From assembly GCF_018130615.1 (NCBI RefSeq), contig NZ_JAFCKB010000017.1, positions 62,001 to 126,000 of the forward strand: DNA of 64,000 bases, read 5' to 3'. The notes under the pieces are model-generated. The model was not told where the DNA came from. It saw only the letters and a program-made list of their open reading frames with translations, and ran no database searches. The stretch is from Bradyrhizobium manausense. Lineage in GTDB: Bacteria; Pseudomonadota; Alphaproteobacteria; Rhizobiales; Xanthobacteraceae. Positions 15,603 to 23,994 of this stretch are shown here, piece after piece (positions within the stretch are counted from its first letter, which is position 1; each line of letters starts with the position of its first letter). Both the position numbers and the translations under genes were made by a program.

Positions 15603-18542
15603 CTACCTCTTCTTCCACCCGCCCCGCCGCCCCGGCGCGCCGCCCGTCGACTTCGGCGCCGGCCCGAACTCCGGCCCCGATTGCCGCGAGTCCGTCGGCT
15701 GGATGATCCGGCTGGTGCTGCCGAACGGCTTTGATGGCAGCGCCTGGTTGGCGCGGTAGGGCAGCGATTCCGGCCCGTGCATCTCGTCGAGATGCGGTTT
15801 GTGCACCTTCGAGCCGCTGCCGCCGCCGCTCGCTTTCAGCGCGGAGCTCACGGTCTTTTTCTTCATCGCGCTGACCGGCAGATTGGCGGCATCGCCGTAT
15901 TTCCTGGTGCCGGCATAGGCGCCGGCCTTGCCCGCGACGGTGCGCTGCTTCGCGGTGGGATCGTCGACCACCGCGAGCTCGGTGGCGCGCAGGCGCTTGA
16001 CTTCGTCGCGGAGGCGGGCGGCTTCCTCGAAGTTCAAATCGGCGGCGGCCTCGCGCATGCGCGTTTCGAGATCGGCGAGCACGGCTTCGAAATTGTGGCC
16101 GATCGAGATGACGTCGTCGGTCATGTCGTGGCCGCCGACCTCGACCAGCACGTGGTCGCGCTCATAGACGGAGTTGAGGATGTCGCCGATGTTCTTCTTC
16201 ACGCTCGCCGGCGTGATGCCGTTGGCGGTGTTGTACTCGACCTGCTTCTCGCGGCGGCGGTTGGTCTCGGCGATGGCGCGCTCCATCGAGCCCGTCATCT
16301 GGTCGGCATAGAGGATCACCTTGCCGTCGACGTTGCGCGCGGCGCGGCCGATGGTCTGGATCAGCGAAGTCTCGCTGCGCAGAAAGCCTTCCTTGTCGGC
16401 ATCGAGAATGGCGACCAGCGCGCATTCGGGAATGTCGAGACCTTCGCGCAAGAGGTTGATGCCGACCAGCGCGTCGAAGGCGCCGAGGCGCAAGTCACGG
16501 ATGATCTCGATGCGCTCGATGGTGTCGATATCGGAATGCATGTAGCGGACGCGAATGCCCTGCTCATGCAGATATTCGGTGAGGTCCTCCGCCATGCGCT
16601 TTGTGAGAACCGTGATCAGCGAGCGATAGCCGGCCTGGGCTGTCGCGCGCACCTCGCCGACGAGATCGTCGACCTGCGTCCGGGCCGGGCGAATGTCGAC
16701 GGGCGGATCGATCAGACCTGTGGGGCGGATGACCTGCTCGACGAACACGCCGCCGCTTTCGTTCAGCTCCCAGCCGCTCGGTGTCGCCGACACCGCGACC
16801 GTCTGCGGCCGCATCATGTCCCACTCCTCGAAGCGGAGCGGGCGGTTGTCCATGCAGGAGGGCAGACGAAAACCGTATTCGGCCAGCGTCGCCTTGCGGC
16901 GGAAGTCGCCGCGGAACATGCCGCCGATCTGCGGTACGGTGACGTGGCTTTCGTCGGCGAACACCAGCGCATTGTCGGGAACATATTCGAACAGCGTCGG
17001 CGGCGGCTCGCCGGGCAGGCGGCCGGTGAGATAGCGCGAATAGTTCTCGATGCCGGCGCAGCTTCCCGTCGCCTCCATCATCTCGAGGTCGAAGGTGGTG
17101 CGCTGCTCCAGCCGCTGCGCTTCCAGCAGGCGGCCCTGGTCGTGAAGCTGGTCGAGCCGCTGCTTCAGCTCCGATTTGATCGACTTGATCGCCTGCACCA
17201 ACGTCGGGCGCGGCGTCACATAGTGCGAATTGGCGTACATCTTGATGAATTCGAGCTCATCCTGCTTGTGGCCGGTGAGCGGATCGAACTCCTCGATATT
17301 CTCGATGGTGTCGCCGAATAGGTTCACGCGCCAGGCGCGGTCTTCATAGTGCGCCGGGAAGATGTCGATGACGTCGCCCCTGACCCGGAAGGTGCCGCGG
17401 GTGAAATCGGCTTGCGTCCGCTTGTACTGGAGCGCAACGAGGTCGGCGATCAACTGGCGCTGGTCGATGCGCTCGCCCTTCTTCAGCGCAAACGTCATCG
17501 CGGTGTAGGTCTCGACCGAGCCGATACCGTAGATGCAGGACACGGACGCAACGATGATGACGTCGTCGCGTTCGAGCAGCGCGCGCGTCGCCGAGTGGCG
17601 CATGCGGTCGATCTGCTCGTTGATCGACGAGTCCTTTTCGATGTAGGTGTCCGTGCGCGGCACATACGCTTCCGGCTGGTAATAGTCGTAGTACGAGACG
17701 AAGTACTCGACTGCGTTGTCCGGGAAGAAGCTCTTGAACTCGCCATAGAGCTGGGCGGCGAGCGTCTTGTTCGGCGCCAGGATGATGGCGGGCCGCTGCG
17801 TCGCCTCGATCACCTTGGCCATGGTGTAGGTCTTGCCCGAGCCGGTGACGCCGAGCAGCACCTGCGAGCGGTCGTTGCGCTCGATGCCCTCGACCAGCTC
17901 CTTGATCGCGGTCGGCTGGTCGCCGCGCGGCTCGTATTCCGACTTGATCTCGAAGCGCACGCCGCCTTCGGACTTTTCCGGGCGCGGTGGCCGGTGCGGC
18001 GTCCACACCTTCAGGGAGCCGTCGTCCTTGCGGAACTCGGGCCGGCCCTCGCGGATCAGCGATTCCAGCGCGTCGGCCGTGGCCTTGACGCCGAGCGCCT
18101 CCATCTTGCTGCGCGGCGGGCGGGCCAGCGCCTCGGCATCGTCCTCCTCGGTGGGAAGGCCGAGCTGCCGCGCCAGTTCCGGATCGAGCGTCGGGATCGT
18201 GGCCGCAGTTCCGTAATTGGCCTGCGGCGCTTCTTCCAGCCCGCCCCCACCCTTTCCCTCCCCCGCACGCGGGGGAGGGTTGGGGAAATCCCTCGGCGTC
18301 GACGCGCGCGCCCGATGCGCGGCGGCCTCACCTCCCGCACGGCGGTCGCGCGAATTGTCCGGTGGCGGCTGCAACCCGGTGCCCGATCCAAGGCCAGCAT
18401 CACCGCGATTGATCGCGGGGTTCAAAAGTTCGGCCAGCGCCGGCCCGATCGGCTGCACGTCAGGACGGTGCGCCTTCGAGTTCGGTGCCTTGTTAGCAGC
18501 CTTGGATTTTGGGGATTTTGGGGGAGCAGGTTTCTTCGCCAT
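15603..18542 (-). CDS. uvrB: Excinuclease ABC subunit B, with long N- and C-terminal extensions
   Basis: A 979-residue UvrB, about 300 longer than usual. It is the DNA-damage verification helicase-like subunit of nucleotide excision repair and works with UvrA and UvrC. The conserved core starts near residue 194 ([20 protein letters not shown]); Walker A GVTGSGKT is at 231-238, the beta-hairpin region [12 protein letters not shown] follows, and helicase motif VI is [10 protein letters not shown]. The UVR domain that binds UvrC reads [17 protein letters not shown]. The first 190 residues are disordered and Lys/Pro-rich and include a stretch (about 84-102) encoded by an interspersed palindromic repeat. 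The last 100 residues are a basic disordered tail ending RRGGWKKR. Confidence 0.96.
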   Translation of the reverse strand: MAKKPAPPKSPKSKAANKAPNSKAHRPDVQPIGPALAELLNPAINRGDAGLGSGTGLQPPPDNSRDRRAGGEAAAHRARASTPRDFPNPPPRAGEGKGGGGLEEAPQANYGTAATIPTLDPELARQLGLPTEEDDAEALARPPRSKMEALGVKATADALESLIREGRPEFRKDDGSLKVWTPHRPPRPEKSEGGVRFEIKSEYEPRGDQPTAIKELVEGIERNDRSQVLLGVTGSGKTYTMAKVIEATQRPAIILAPNKTLAAQLYGEFKSFFPDNAVEYFVSYYDYYQPEAYVPRTDTYIEKDSSINEQIDRMRHSATRALLERDDVIIVASVSCIYGIGSVETYTAMTFALKKGERIDQRQLIADLVALQYKRTQADFTRGTFRVRGDVIDIFPAHYEDRAWRVNLFGDTIENIEEFDPLTGHKQDELEFIKMYANSHYVTPRPTLVQAIKSIKSELKQRLDQLHDQGRLLEAQRLEQRTTFDLEMMEATGSCAGIENYSRYLTGRLPGEPPPTLFEYVPDNALVFADESHVTVPQIGGMFRGDFRRKATLAEYGFRLPSCMDNRPLRFEEWDMMRPQTVAVSATPSGWELNESGGVFVEQVIRPTGLIDPPVDIRPARTQVDDLVGEVRATAQAGYRSLITVLTKRMAEDLTEYLHEQGIRVRYMHSDIDTIERIEIIRDLRLGAFDALVGINLLREGLDIPECALVAILDADKEGFLRSETSLIQTIGRAARNVDGKVILYADQMTGSMERAIAETNRRREKQVEYNTANGITPASVKKNIGDILNSVYERDHVLVEVGGHDMTDDVISIGHNFEAVLADLETRMREAAADLNFEEAARLRDEVKRLRATELAVVDDPTAKQRTVAGKAGAYAGTRKYGDAANLPVSAMKKKTVSSALKASGGGSGSKVHKPHLDEMHGPESLPYRANQALPSKPFGSTSRIIQPTDSRQSGPEFGPAPKSTGGAPGRRGGWKKR
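18244..18286. repeat. Palindromic repeat inside the uvrB coding sequence
   Basis: Arms CCCTCCCCCG and CGGGGGAGGG (18256-18279) around CACG, flanked by CCACCCTTT and TTGGGG. This is the same hairpin as the intergenic repeat at 2709-2728 and elsewhere. In the uvrB frame it is read as [16 protein letters not shown], in the disordered N-terminal extension, with the frame kept open. Confidence 0.85.
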
Positions 18543-18634
18543 GCCCCGAATATGGGACGAGTCCGCCCCTCAGAAAAGGGCGAAGCTACGTCCCTGTGCA
18601 GGCTGCTGACAGCAGGTTGGCAGTAGGCTCGGGG

Positions 18635-18865
18635 CTACGCCGCCGGCAGCGGTCCGTCGCCGTCCACGACCGTCAGGCGCGGCTCGAGGATGTCGAGATG
18701 GATCCCGCCGCAATCGGTGCAGCGCATGGTCCAGTATTCGCAGCCGGCACGGCCGCCGATCACCCGGAGCACCGTGAGATCACCCTCGCATTCCGGGCAG
18801 ATCGCCAGCACCTTGCGTGAATAGATTTTTGGTCGCGCAGCGTCGTCGTAGTCGATGATTGACAT
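18635..18865 (-). CDS. Hypothetical zinc-ribbon protein
   Basis: A 76-residue protein (MSIIDYDDAARPKIYSRKV...) with two CxxC pairs, CPEC near residue 23 and CTDC near residue 49, plus a lone cysteine (AGC) between them. The spacing suits a zinc ribbon. The remainder is short and acidic, ending DGDGPLPAA. ATG follows a GGGGGACACC leader. It lies between uvrB and another small hypothetical gene; no family recognised. Confidence 0.72.
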   Translation of the reverse strand: MSIIDYDDAARPKIYSRKVLAICPECEGDLTVLRVIGGRAGCEYWTMRCTDCGGIHLDILEPRLTVVDGDGPLPAA

Positions 18866-18910
18866 GAACCGGTGTCCCCCCTGCTATGCCGCGCTGTCGC
18901 TGTTGTTTGA

Positions 18911-18953
18911 GCATGTCCGGAAAACCGCTTCACACTGTTCCGGATCATGCCGG
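18911..18953. repeat. Short interspersed palindrome 'gagcatg...tccgga'
   Basis: GAGCATGTCCGGA at the left and TCCGGATCATGC at the right form near-perfect arms around AAACCGCTTCACACTGT. It is a recognisable rhizobial intergenic repeat type, and lies between the zinc-ribbon gene and the next small gene. Confidence 0.65.
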
Positions 18954-18955
18954 GC

Positions 18956-19183
18956 CTATTCGTCGTCGCTGTCGTCGGCGTGCCGGCGGAAGCGGTCGAT
19001 GTGGTGCTTGGCGTCGGCGATCGCAGCGTCCGGATCGGGCCAGGCGAAGCCGACTTCCATGGTCGGAAACAGCACGCCGTCGATGGCAACCGGGCTGAAA
19101 TCGGCGCGCCGGATACGGGCGTGCCACAGGCCCTTGCCAGCTTCGAAGGATTCGATGTCAAAGCCGTCGTAAAGGGTCGTCAT
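18956..19183 (-). CDS. Hypothetical protein, 75 residues
   Basis: A small acidic soluble protein starting MTTLYDGFDIESFEAGKGLW and ending HADDSDDE. It has a predicted beta-rich first half (LWHARIRRADFSPVAIDG), then a helix (DAAIADAKHHIDRFRRHA). The sequence is well ordered and has a plausible ATG, so it is probably a real gene. It lies upstream of the 76-residue zinc-ribbon gene on the same strand, with a repeat between. No family or function recognised. Confidence 0.65.
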   Translation of the reverse strand: MTTLYDGFDIESFEAGKGLWHARIRRADFSPVAIDGVLFPTMEVGFAWPDPDAAIADAKHHIDRFRRHADDSDDE

Positions 19184-19293
19184 TGGTAGTCCCCAAATAC
19201 TCTCGTGTCGGAGGGTTAGAGGACCACGTTTGCGGATTTCGAAATGTGAAGCGGTTCACAAGCGTCCGGCTTTTTCAACCGAACGGTTGAGGG

Positions 19294-19359
19294 CCAGAGC
19301 GCTTTCGAGCGAAGTGGCGACCGGTTCGCGTTAAGAAAACGCGTCAAAACAAGAATCTA
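19294..19359. repeat. Interspersed repeat ending in the lysR stop codon
   Basis: CAGAGCGCTTTCGAGCGAAG then GGCGACCGGTTCGCG, AAGAAAACGCGTCAAAACAA and GAATCTAG. The string AAAACGCGTCAAAACAAGAA resembles a very frequent Bradyrhizobium intergenic sequence. Its terminal CTAG provides the TAG stop of the minus-strand LysR gene. Confidence 0.6.
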
Positions 19360-20271
19360 GTTCCGTCCGGCGGTACGTCCGAACCGTCGCGGACGGGCCG
19401 CAGGTTCCGCTGCCGCCCGCATGATCCAGCGGCGGAACGCGGCAAAATCGCGCTGTTCGGTCTGGAAGCTGCGGTAGAGCAGGTACCAGCGCATGCCCTT
19501 GGGCACCGAGAGGTCGAACGGCGCGACCAGCCGGCCGGCGGCGAGGTCGTCGTCGATATAGGGCCGGATGCCCATGGCGATGCCGAGCCCGTCGGCGGCG
19601 GCCTGCAGCGCCTGGCCGTAGAACTGGAACTCCGGCCCGCGCGGATTGATGCGGGTGAGGTTCGCGGCTTTCAGCCAGATCGGCCAGTCCTCCGGCGAGT
19701 GCTCGACGCGGATCAGGCTGGGGCCCTTGAGGTCGGCCGGACGCTTCAATGAGGTGGCGAGCCGGGGTACGCAGACCGGCGTCAGATCGCCGGCGAACAA
19801 CGGCTCGGCCACCAGCCCCGGCCAGTCACCGGTGCCGAGCTTGATGCCGCAGCTCCAGTCCTCGCCGAACGGCACCGACGCGCCGCCGGTCGTGAAGCGC
19901 ACCTCGATGTCGGGCTCCTCGCTGCGAAATTCCGACAGGCGCGGGATCAGCCAGCGCATCGCAAAGGTATGGCCGACGCCGATGGTGAGCACGCGCACGC
20001 CGGAGGGCGCCGTCACCTGCGCGGTGAGGCTGGCGAGCGCGTCGAAAATCGGCGTCAGGCCGCTCTGATAGGCGCGCCCCGCCTGGGTCAGCACCAGCCT
20101 GTTGGCCTTGCGCTCGAACAGCGCGACGCCGAGCCGCTCTTCCAGCAGGTGCACCATGCGGCTGACGGCGGCCGCCGACACGCTCAGCTCGACGCCGGCC
20201 GCAGCAAAGCTGCCGGTCCGCGCCGCCGCCTCGAATGCCTTGATGCCGTTGAGAAAGAGCAGCCGCCGCAA
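19357..20271 (-). CDS. LysR family transcriptional regulator, GcvA-like
   Basis: A 304-residue LysR regulator. The N-terminal winged helix-turn-helix (FEAAARTGSFAAAGVELSVSAAAVSRMVHLLEERLG region, residues about 13-50) is followed by the two-lobed effector domain. The GcvA-subgroup features are the long effector domain and the WPIWLKAA segment. The only possible start is TTG; upstream the frame closes after five codons. It is divergent from the TauE/SafE permease 310 bases away and may control it. The stop codon sits in an interspersed repeat. Confidence 0.88.
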   Translation of the reverse strand: MRRLLFLNGIKAFEAAARTGSFAAAGVELSVSAAAVSRMVHLLEERLGVALFERKANRLVLTQAGRAYQSGLTPIFDALASLTAQVTAPSGVRVLTIGVGHTFAMRWLIPRLSEFRSEEPDIEVRFTTGGASVPFGEDWSCGIKLGTGDWPGLVAEPLFAGDLTPVCVPRLATSLKRPADLKGPSLIRVEHSPEDWPIWLKAANLTRINPRGPEFQFYGQALQAAADGLGIAMGIRPYIDDDLAAGRLVAPFDLSVPKGMRWYLLYRSFQTEQRDFAAFRRWIMRAAAEPAARPRRFGRTAGRN

Positions 20272-20397
20272 ATGAACCGACCCTCAGGAAAGCTGATGCC
20301 AGGCCAAGATAACTCAGTTTGCGCGCAGGCGGCAAGCGAGGCACAAACATCAGCGCAATTCATGCTGATTTGTTGAGCCGGCGGCGGTGCCTCTTCG

Positions 20398-20542
20398 CCT
20401 CTCCCCCGCTTGCGGGGAGAGGCCGGAATTTGCGCAAGCAAATTCCGGGTGAGGGGGTCTCTCCGCGAGTCCAACTATCACCTCCCTCGCGGAGACTCCC
20501 CCTCACCCCACCCTCTCCCCGCAAGCGGGGCGAGGGAGAATA
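20398..20542. repeat. Interspersed GC-rich palindromic repeat, complete copy
   Basis: CCTCTCCCCCGCTTGCGGGGAGAGG at the left and CTCTCCCCGCAAGCGGGGCGAGG at the right, with GGAATTTGCGCAAGCAAATTCC between them. Copies of CCCCTCACC lie on opposite strands. It fills nearly half of the 310-base divergent region between lysR and the permease, which holds no other gene. Confidence 0.85.
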
Positions 20543-20581
20543 AGCAGCTTGCGTCCCTTACCTGTCTACAGGAGACCCTTC

Positions 20582-21361
20582 GTGACGCCCATCATGATCG
20601 CTGCCCTTGGATTGCTGATGGTCGCCACCGCGTTCCTGTCGGGGCTGTTCGGCATGGCGGGCGGGCTGATCCTGATCGGCGTGCTGCTGGCCCTGATGCC
20701 GCTGCCGACCGCGATGGTGCTGCATGCGATCACGCAGATGGCCTCGAATGGCTGGCGTGCTCTGCTGTGGCGCAAGCATATCCGCTGGCGGCCGGTCGCG
20801 AACTATATGGTCGGCGCTGCCGTTGCGCTCGGAGCCTGGTCGCTCACTCGCTACGTGCCGGACAAGCCGATGGCGCTGCTGCTGCTCGGTGCGACGCCCT
20901 TCATGGCGCGGCTGCTGCCGACGAACATCAAGCCCGACCCTGATAGACTCTGGCAGGGCACCGTCTATGGCACGATCTGCATGGGCTTGATGCTGATGAC
21001 CGGCGTCTCCGGTCCGCTGCTCGATACCTTCTTCCTCGGCGGCGATTTCGGCCGGCGCGAGAAGGTCGCGACGAAGGCGATGTGCCAGCTCGTCAGTCAT
21101 TTCACCAAGCTGATCTATTTCGGCGGCATCATCGACCAGGCGGCGAGCCTCGATCCCGTGCTCGCCGGCGTCGCAATTCTCGCCTCGATGCTCGGCACCA
21201 CGCTGGCGCGGCGCATCCTCGAAGCCATGACCGACCAGCAATTCATCGCCTGGTCGAACAAGCTGATCACCACCATCGCCTGTTACTACATCGCCTATGG
21301 CGGCTGGCTCATGGTTCGGACGCCGGTGCTGGCTGCCTTCGACAAGGGAGGTTTGCAATGA
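20582..21361 (+). CDS. Sulfite exporter TauE/SafE family permease
   Basis: A 259-residue inner-membrane protein of the TauE/SafE (DUF81) family, about seven or eight transmembrane helices. The family repeats are visible: a glycine-rich first half (FLSGLFGMAGGLILIGVLLA) and a related region after the loop (GVSGPLLDTFFLGG). GTG is chosen because AGGAGA lies 7 bases upstream. Members export sulfite, sulfoacetate or other organosulfonates; the substrate is not shown here. Its stop overlaps the ATG of the next small gene. Confidence 0.85.
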   Translation: MTPIMIAALGLLMVATAFLSGLFGMAGGLILIGVLLALMPLPTAMVLHAITQMASNGWRALLWRKHIRWRPVANYMVGAAVALGAWSLTRYVPDKPMALLLLGATPFMARLLPTNIKPDPDRLWQGTVYGTICMGLMLMTGVSGPLLDTFFLGGDFGRREKVATKAMCQLVSHFTKLIYFGGIIDQAASLDPVLAGVAILASMLGTTLARRILEAMTDQQFIAWSNKLITTIACYYIAYGGWLMVRTPVLAAFDKGGLQ

Positions 21362-21588
21362 GCGAGACGGCCGACCCGCTGGTGCTGGACTTCGTCGAAT
21401 GGATCGCGCGCGAGCCGCGCGCCTATGCCGAAGTGATCTCGACCTGGAAAACCTCGTGCCCGCGCCTCACCATCTGGGAGGACGCCGCCGATCGCGGCTT
21501 CGTCGCACGCGAGGCACTGCCCGGCATCGGCCTGATCATCGCGGTGACGGAAGACGGCGAGCGGCTGCTGCGAGCGAACGGACGCTAG
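21358..21588 (+). CDS. Hypothetical protein coupled to the TauE/SafE permease
   Basis: A 76-residue soluble protein (MSETADPLVLDFVEWIAREP...) whose ATG overlaps the permease stop codon by four bases, showing translational coupling. It contains TWKTSCPRLTIWEDAADRGF and ends ITEDGERLL-type sequence, a pattern like a compact winged-helix or PadR-like end (GLIIAVTEDGERLL), which is suggestive only. It is probably a conserved partner or regulator of the permease. Confidence 0.75.
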   Translation: MSETADPLVLDFVEWIAREPRAYAEVISTWKTSCPRLTIWEDAADRGFVAREALPGIGLIIAVTEDGERLLRANGR

Positions 21589-21600
21589 CATCTCTCCACA

Positions 21601-21692
21601 GAGTCATTGCGAGCGCAAGCGAAGCAATCCAGAATGCATCTGCGGCGACAGTCCTGGATTGCTCCGTCGCAAGAGCTCCTCGCAATGACGGA
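21601..21692. repeat. Interspersed repeat of the 'cattgcgagcg' type
   Basis: GTCATTGCGAGCGCAAGCGA then AGCAATCCAG, a short middle, CTGGATTGCT, CCGTCGCAAGAGCTCCTCGC and AATGAC. The ends are inverted copies, as in BIME/REP-type elements. A partial relative is at 36408-36560. Confidence 0.8.
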
Positions 21693-21709
21693 GCCTGTGG
21701 AGACCCTTC

Positions 21710-22408
21710 ATGTCGCTCAAGCTCTACGAACTCGTCGGCACCGATGCCTCGCGTCCCTTCAGCCCCTATTGCTGGCGCACGCGGATGGCACTGGCGCATA
21801 AGGGGCTGACGGCGGAATCGCTGCCCTGGCGTTTCACCGAGAAGAGCAGAATCGCGCCGCACGGCTCGGAGCGGGTTCCGGTGCTGCTGCATCACGACAG
21901 GCCGGTGGTCGATTCCTGGACCATCGCGAATTATCTCGAAGACAATTTCCCGGACAGCCCGCCGCTGTTCGGCGGCGAGGGCGGCCGCGCCATGGCGCGC
22001 ATGATCAATGCGTGGGGCGACATTGCCATCGTCGGCGGTATCTTTCCGCTGATCATCGCCGACATCCCGAGGAATCTGGCCGAGGTCGATGCCGCCTATT
22101 TCCGTCAATCGCGCGAAGCACGCTTCGGCGGCAAGAAGCTGGAAGAGATCATGGCGAGCCGTGACAGCGGCATCATCGGATTCCGCAAATCGCTGGAAAT
22201 CATGCGGCAGACGTTCAAGACGCAGCCCTATCTCGGCGGCGCTGCGCCGAACTATGCCGACTACATCGTGTTCGGTGGCTTCCAATGGGCGCGCGTGGTG
22301 AGCCCGTTCAAGCTGCTCGAGGTGGATGATCCGGTCTATGCCTGGCGCGAAAAGCTGCTCGACGCATTCGACGGCATGGCGCGGAAGTCGCCGGGGTATC
22401 CCGTGTGA
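21710..22408 (+). CDS. Glutathione S-transferase, beta-etherase-like
   Basis: A 232-residue GST-fold protein. The N-terminal thioredoxin-like domain has the active-site region FSPYCWRTRMALAHKGL and the cis-proline segment ERVPVLL followed by VVDSWTIANYLED. The helical C-terminal domain is full length. SPYCWR resembles the LigE/LigF/GSTFuA beta-etherase group, enzymes that reductively cleave aryl ethers or bind ligands. ATG follows GGAGACCCTTC. It stands alone after an interspersed repeat. Confidence 0.85.
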   Translation: MSLKLYELVGTDASRPFSPYCWRTRMALAHKGLTAESLPWRFTEKSRIAPHGSERVPVLLHHDRPVVDSWTIANYLEDNFPDSPPLFGGEGGRAMARMINAWGDIAIVGGIFPLIIADIPRNLAEVDAAYFRQSREARFGGKKLEEIMASRDSGIIGFRKSLEIMRQTFKTQPYLGGAAPNYADYIVFGGFQWARVVSPFKLLEVDDPVYAWREKLLDAFDGMARKSPGYPV

Positions 22409-22424
22409 GGCTGTGCGACTTTTA

Positions 22425-22904
22425 TCACCCGCAGGCTCTTACCGTGACGCGCTCATTCCTCACGACGGTTTCGACCATCTTACGCGCGACGTTGTTCAAG
22501 TCAGCGAGCGCGAAATAGCCTTGCGCGTACGCTTCCTGAGTCAGGCGCTCGATGCGCTTGTCCTCGCCCGTCGACCATTGTTTTGCGATGTAGTCGGCAC
22601 CGGGCTTGCCGAACGTTTCGGGATAGCGCTCCATCTGGTTCTGGCGCTGATAGTAGTATTCATCGATGCCGTTTATGAACTGCTTTCGGCTCTCGCCCGT
22701 GCAGCGGGCGCCATAAGGCCGTTCCAGCGTGGCGATGGCGCTCTCACGCTGTCTCACTCTCCCGTCCACCGAATATTTTTCGTTGGTGCCGTATCCCGGG
22801 CCGTCGATCGGAGCCGCTGACCGGGTCTTTGGCTCGGGCGCGAACGCCCAGGCCGCGATCTGCCAGATGACGATTGCCCAGACGAAAAACCAGATGCGGT
22901 TCAT
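22425..22904 (-). CDS. Hypothetical membrane-anchored or secreted protein
   Basis: A 159-residue protein with an N-terminal hydrophobic segment (MNRIWFFVWAIVIWQIAAWA) acting as anchor or signal. A charged periplasmic domain follows with one cysteine pair (ARCTGES and a C-terminal VRACG) and a Tyr/Gln-rich stretch (DEYYYQRQNQMERYPETFG). Its ATG overlaps the TGA of the upstream gene, so the two are translated together. No family recognised. Confidence 0.72.
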   Translation of the reverse strand: MNRIWFFVWAIVIWQIAAWAFAPEPKTRSAAPIDGPGYGTNEKYSVDGRVRQRESAIATLERPYGARCTGESRKQFINGIDEYYYQRQNQMERYPETFGKPGADYIAKQWSTGEDKRIERLTQEAYAQGYFALADLNNVARKMVETVVRNERVTVRACG

Positions 22905-23497
22905 TTGCGGCTCGCCGTCGCGCGTTGCCGCGGCAAGCACACCGGTGATGGATCGGACCACAGGCCCGGACCCGCGAATGCCAGAACCGTAAGACGGATG
23001 TCCTCGGGGAAATCCTCTTTGACCACCCCCTTCTGTTCGAAGGCCTCCGCGAGCGCGGCCTTGACGCGCACGTCGAGCGGCGTCGAATATGCCGCGTTGG
23101 CCTGGTCGCGCTTCTTCTCGCTGCAGAGCATTCCCATGGCTGGGTTCGGGCAGTCGTAGATCTTGGCGTAGCCGCGCGCATAGGCCGACGTGGCCGCGAT
23201 GAGATTGGCTTTCATCGTGTCATCGCAAGGCGACATGGCGTAGGCAGTGCCGGCCTGCAACGCGTCCATGCGCAGCGCGTCGAGCTTCGGATTCTTGTCG
23301 CTCATCGCGGTGTGCTCGGCCTCCCACATCTTGCGGTCATAGGCCTTGGAGCTTTCGTCGCCGAACGTTGTCGTGAGCGTCGGCCTCAGTTCGGCGATCG
23401 AGGAAAAGGAAGTGGTGGGGAATCCGCGCAGTGCCCAAGAGATGCCGACGAAGGCGGAGACGAAGGCCATGCAGGTCAGGAGAATGAAGCGGCTCAT
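22901..23497 (-). CDS. Hypothetical secreted protein
   Basis: A 198-residue protein with a signal or anchor helix (MSRFILLTCMAFVSAFVGIS) and a periplasmic helical domain. Cysteines in SPCDDTMKAN, DCPNPAMGMLC and VCLPRQ suggest disulphides. The stop overlaps the start of the next gene (ATGA). The two neighbours share a layout (signal helix, Tyr/Ala-rich helices) but no obvious sequence identity. It is followed downstream by a GST gene on the other strand. Function unknown. Confidence 0.72.
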   Translation of the reverse strand: MSRFILLTCMAFVSAFVGISWALRGFPTTSFSSIAELRPTLTTTFGDESSKAYDRKMWEAEHTAMSDKNPKLDALRMDALQAGTAYAMSPCDDTMKANLIAATSAYARGYAKIYDCPNPAMGMLCSEKKRDQANAAYSTPLDVRVKAALAEAFEQKGVVKEDFPEDIRLTVLAFAGPGLWSDPSPVCLPRQRATASRK

Positions 23498-23676
23498 GCG
23501 GCGTACTCGAATTAACGATTTGCAACTTAGCCGTGTCTGGTTAAGAGACGTGGTATTTTACGGGTTCCGCCGCGCGAAGGTAAATGGAGCCCTAAGAAGA
23601 TCGCCGGATTCTACTTTTGCGCTCTTGCGCGATTCCGGTCTTCGTCAGATGCCAAACGCGTAATAGTTGCTGCCGA

Positions 23677-23880
23677 CTATTTCGCGGACTTCCCTGCTGC
23701 CTTCCGCAAACAGTCCCGGCACAAGCAATCCTCGCCTTTCACCGGCATCGGCAGCTTGGCCGTCTCCTCCGCGCACCAGCAATTACCCGAGAGATCGCAG
23801 CCGAACTCGATGCCGCAGCGGGAACAGGCGAGGCGACGCGGGGCTGGTTGCGGATGCGTGATTTCTTTCGGATTTGTCAT
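23677..23880 (-). CDS. Cysteine-rich CWC family protein
   Basis: A 67-residue protein with the CWC-family pattern: CSRCGIEFGC, CDLSGNCWCAEE, then CLCRDCLRKA. The eight cysteines probably bind zinc. The C-terminus is basic (RKAAGKSAK). The family is small and of unknown function, common in proteobacteria. ATG at 23880 is preceded by a short AT-rich segment. The divergent DUF1800 gene starts 115 bases away. Confidence 0.85.
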   Translation of the reverse strand: MTNPKEITHPQPAPRRLACSRCGIEFGCDLSGNCWCAEETAKLPMPVKGEDCLCRDCLRKAAGKSAK

Positions 23881-23994
23881 GATTTACGCAAAAGCTTCGC
23901 CGTCATTTTCATGTCGGGTTCATCTCCGCCCCTTGTATAGTAAGCGCCGCGCACGGACCAGGGAAGCGGTCGGCATGGCGCGGAGAACAAATCC

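Noticed and set aside
15777-17321. A 514-codon open frame on the plus strand opposite uvrB
   Set aside because: uvrB on the minus strand has all conserved motifs. The plus-strand frame has only Asp/Ala/Gly/Val-rich sequence typical of an antisense shadow.
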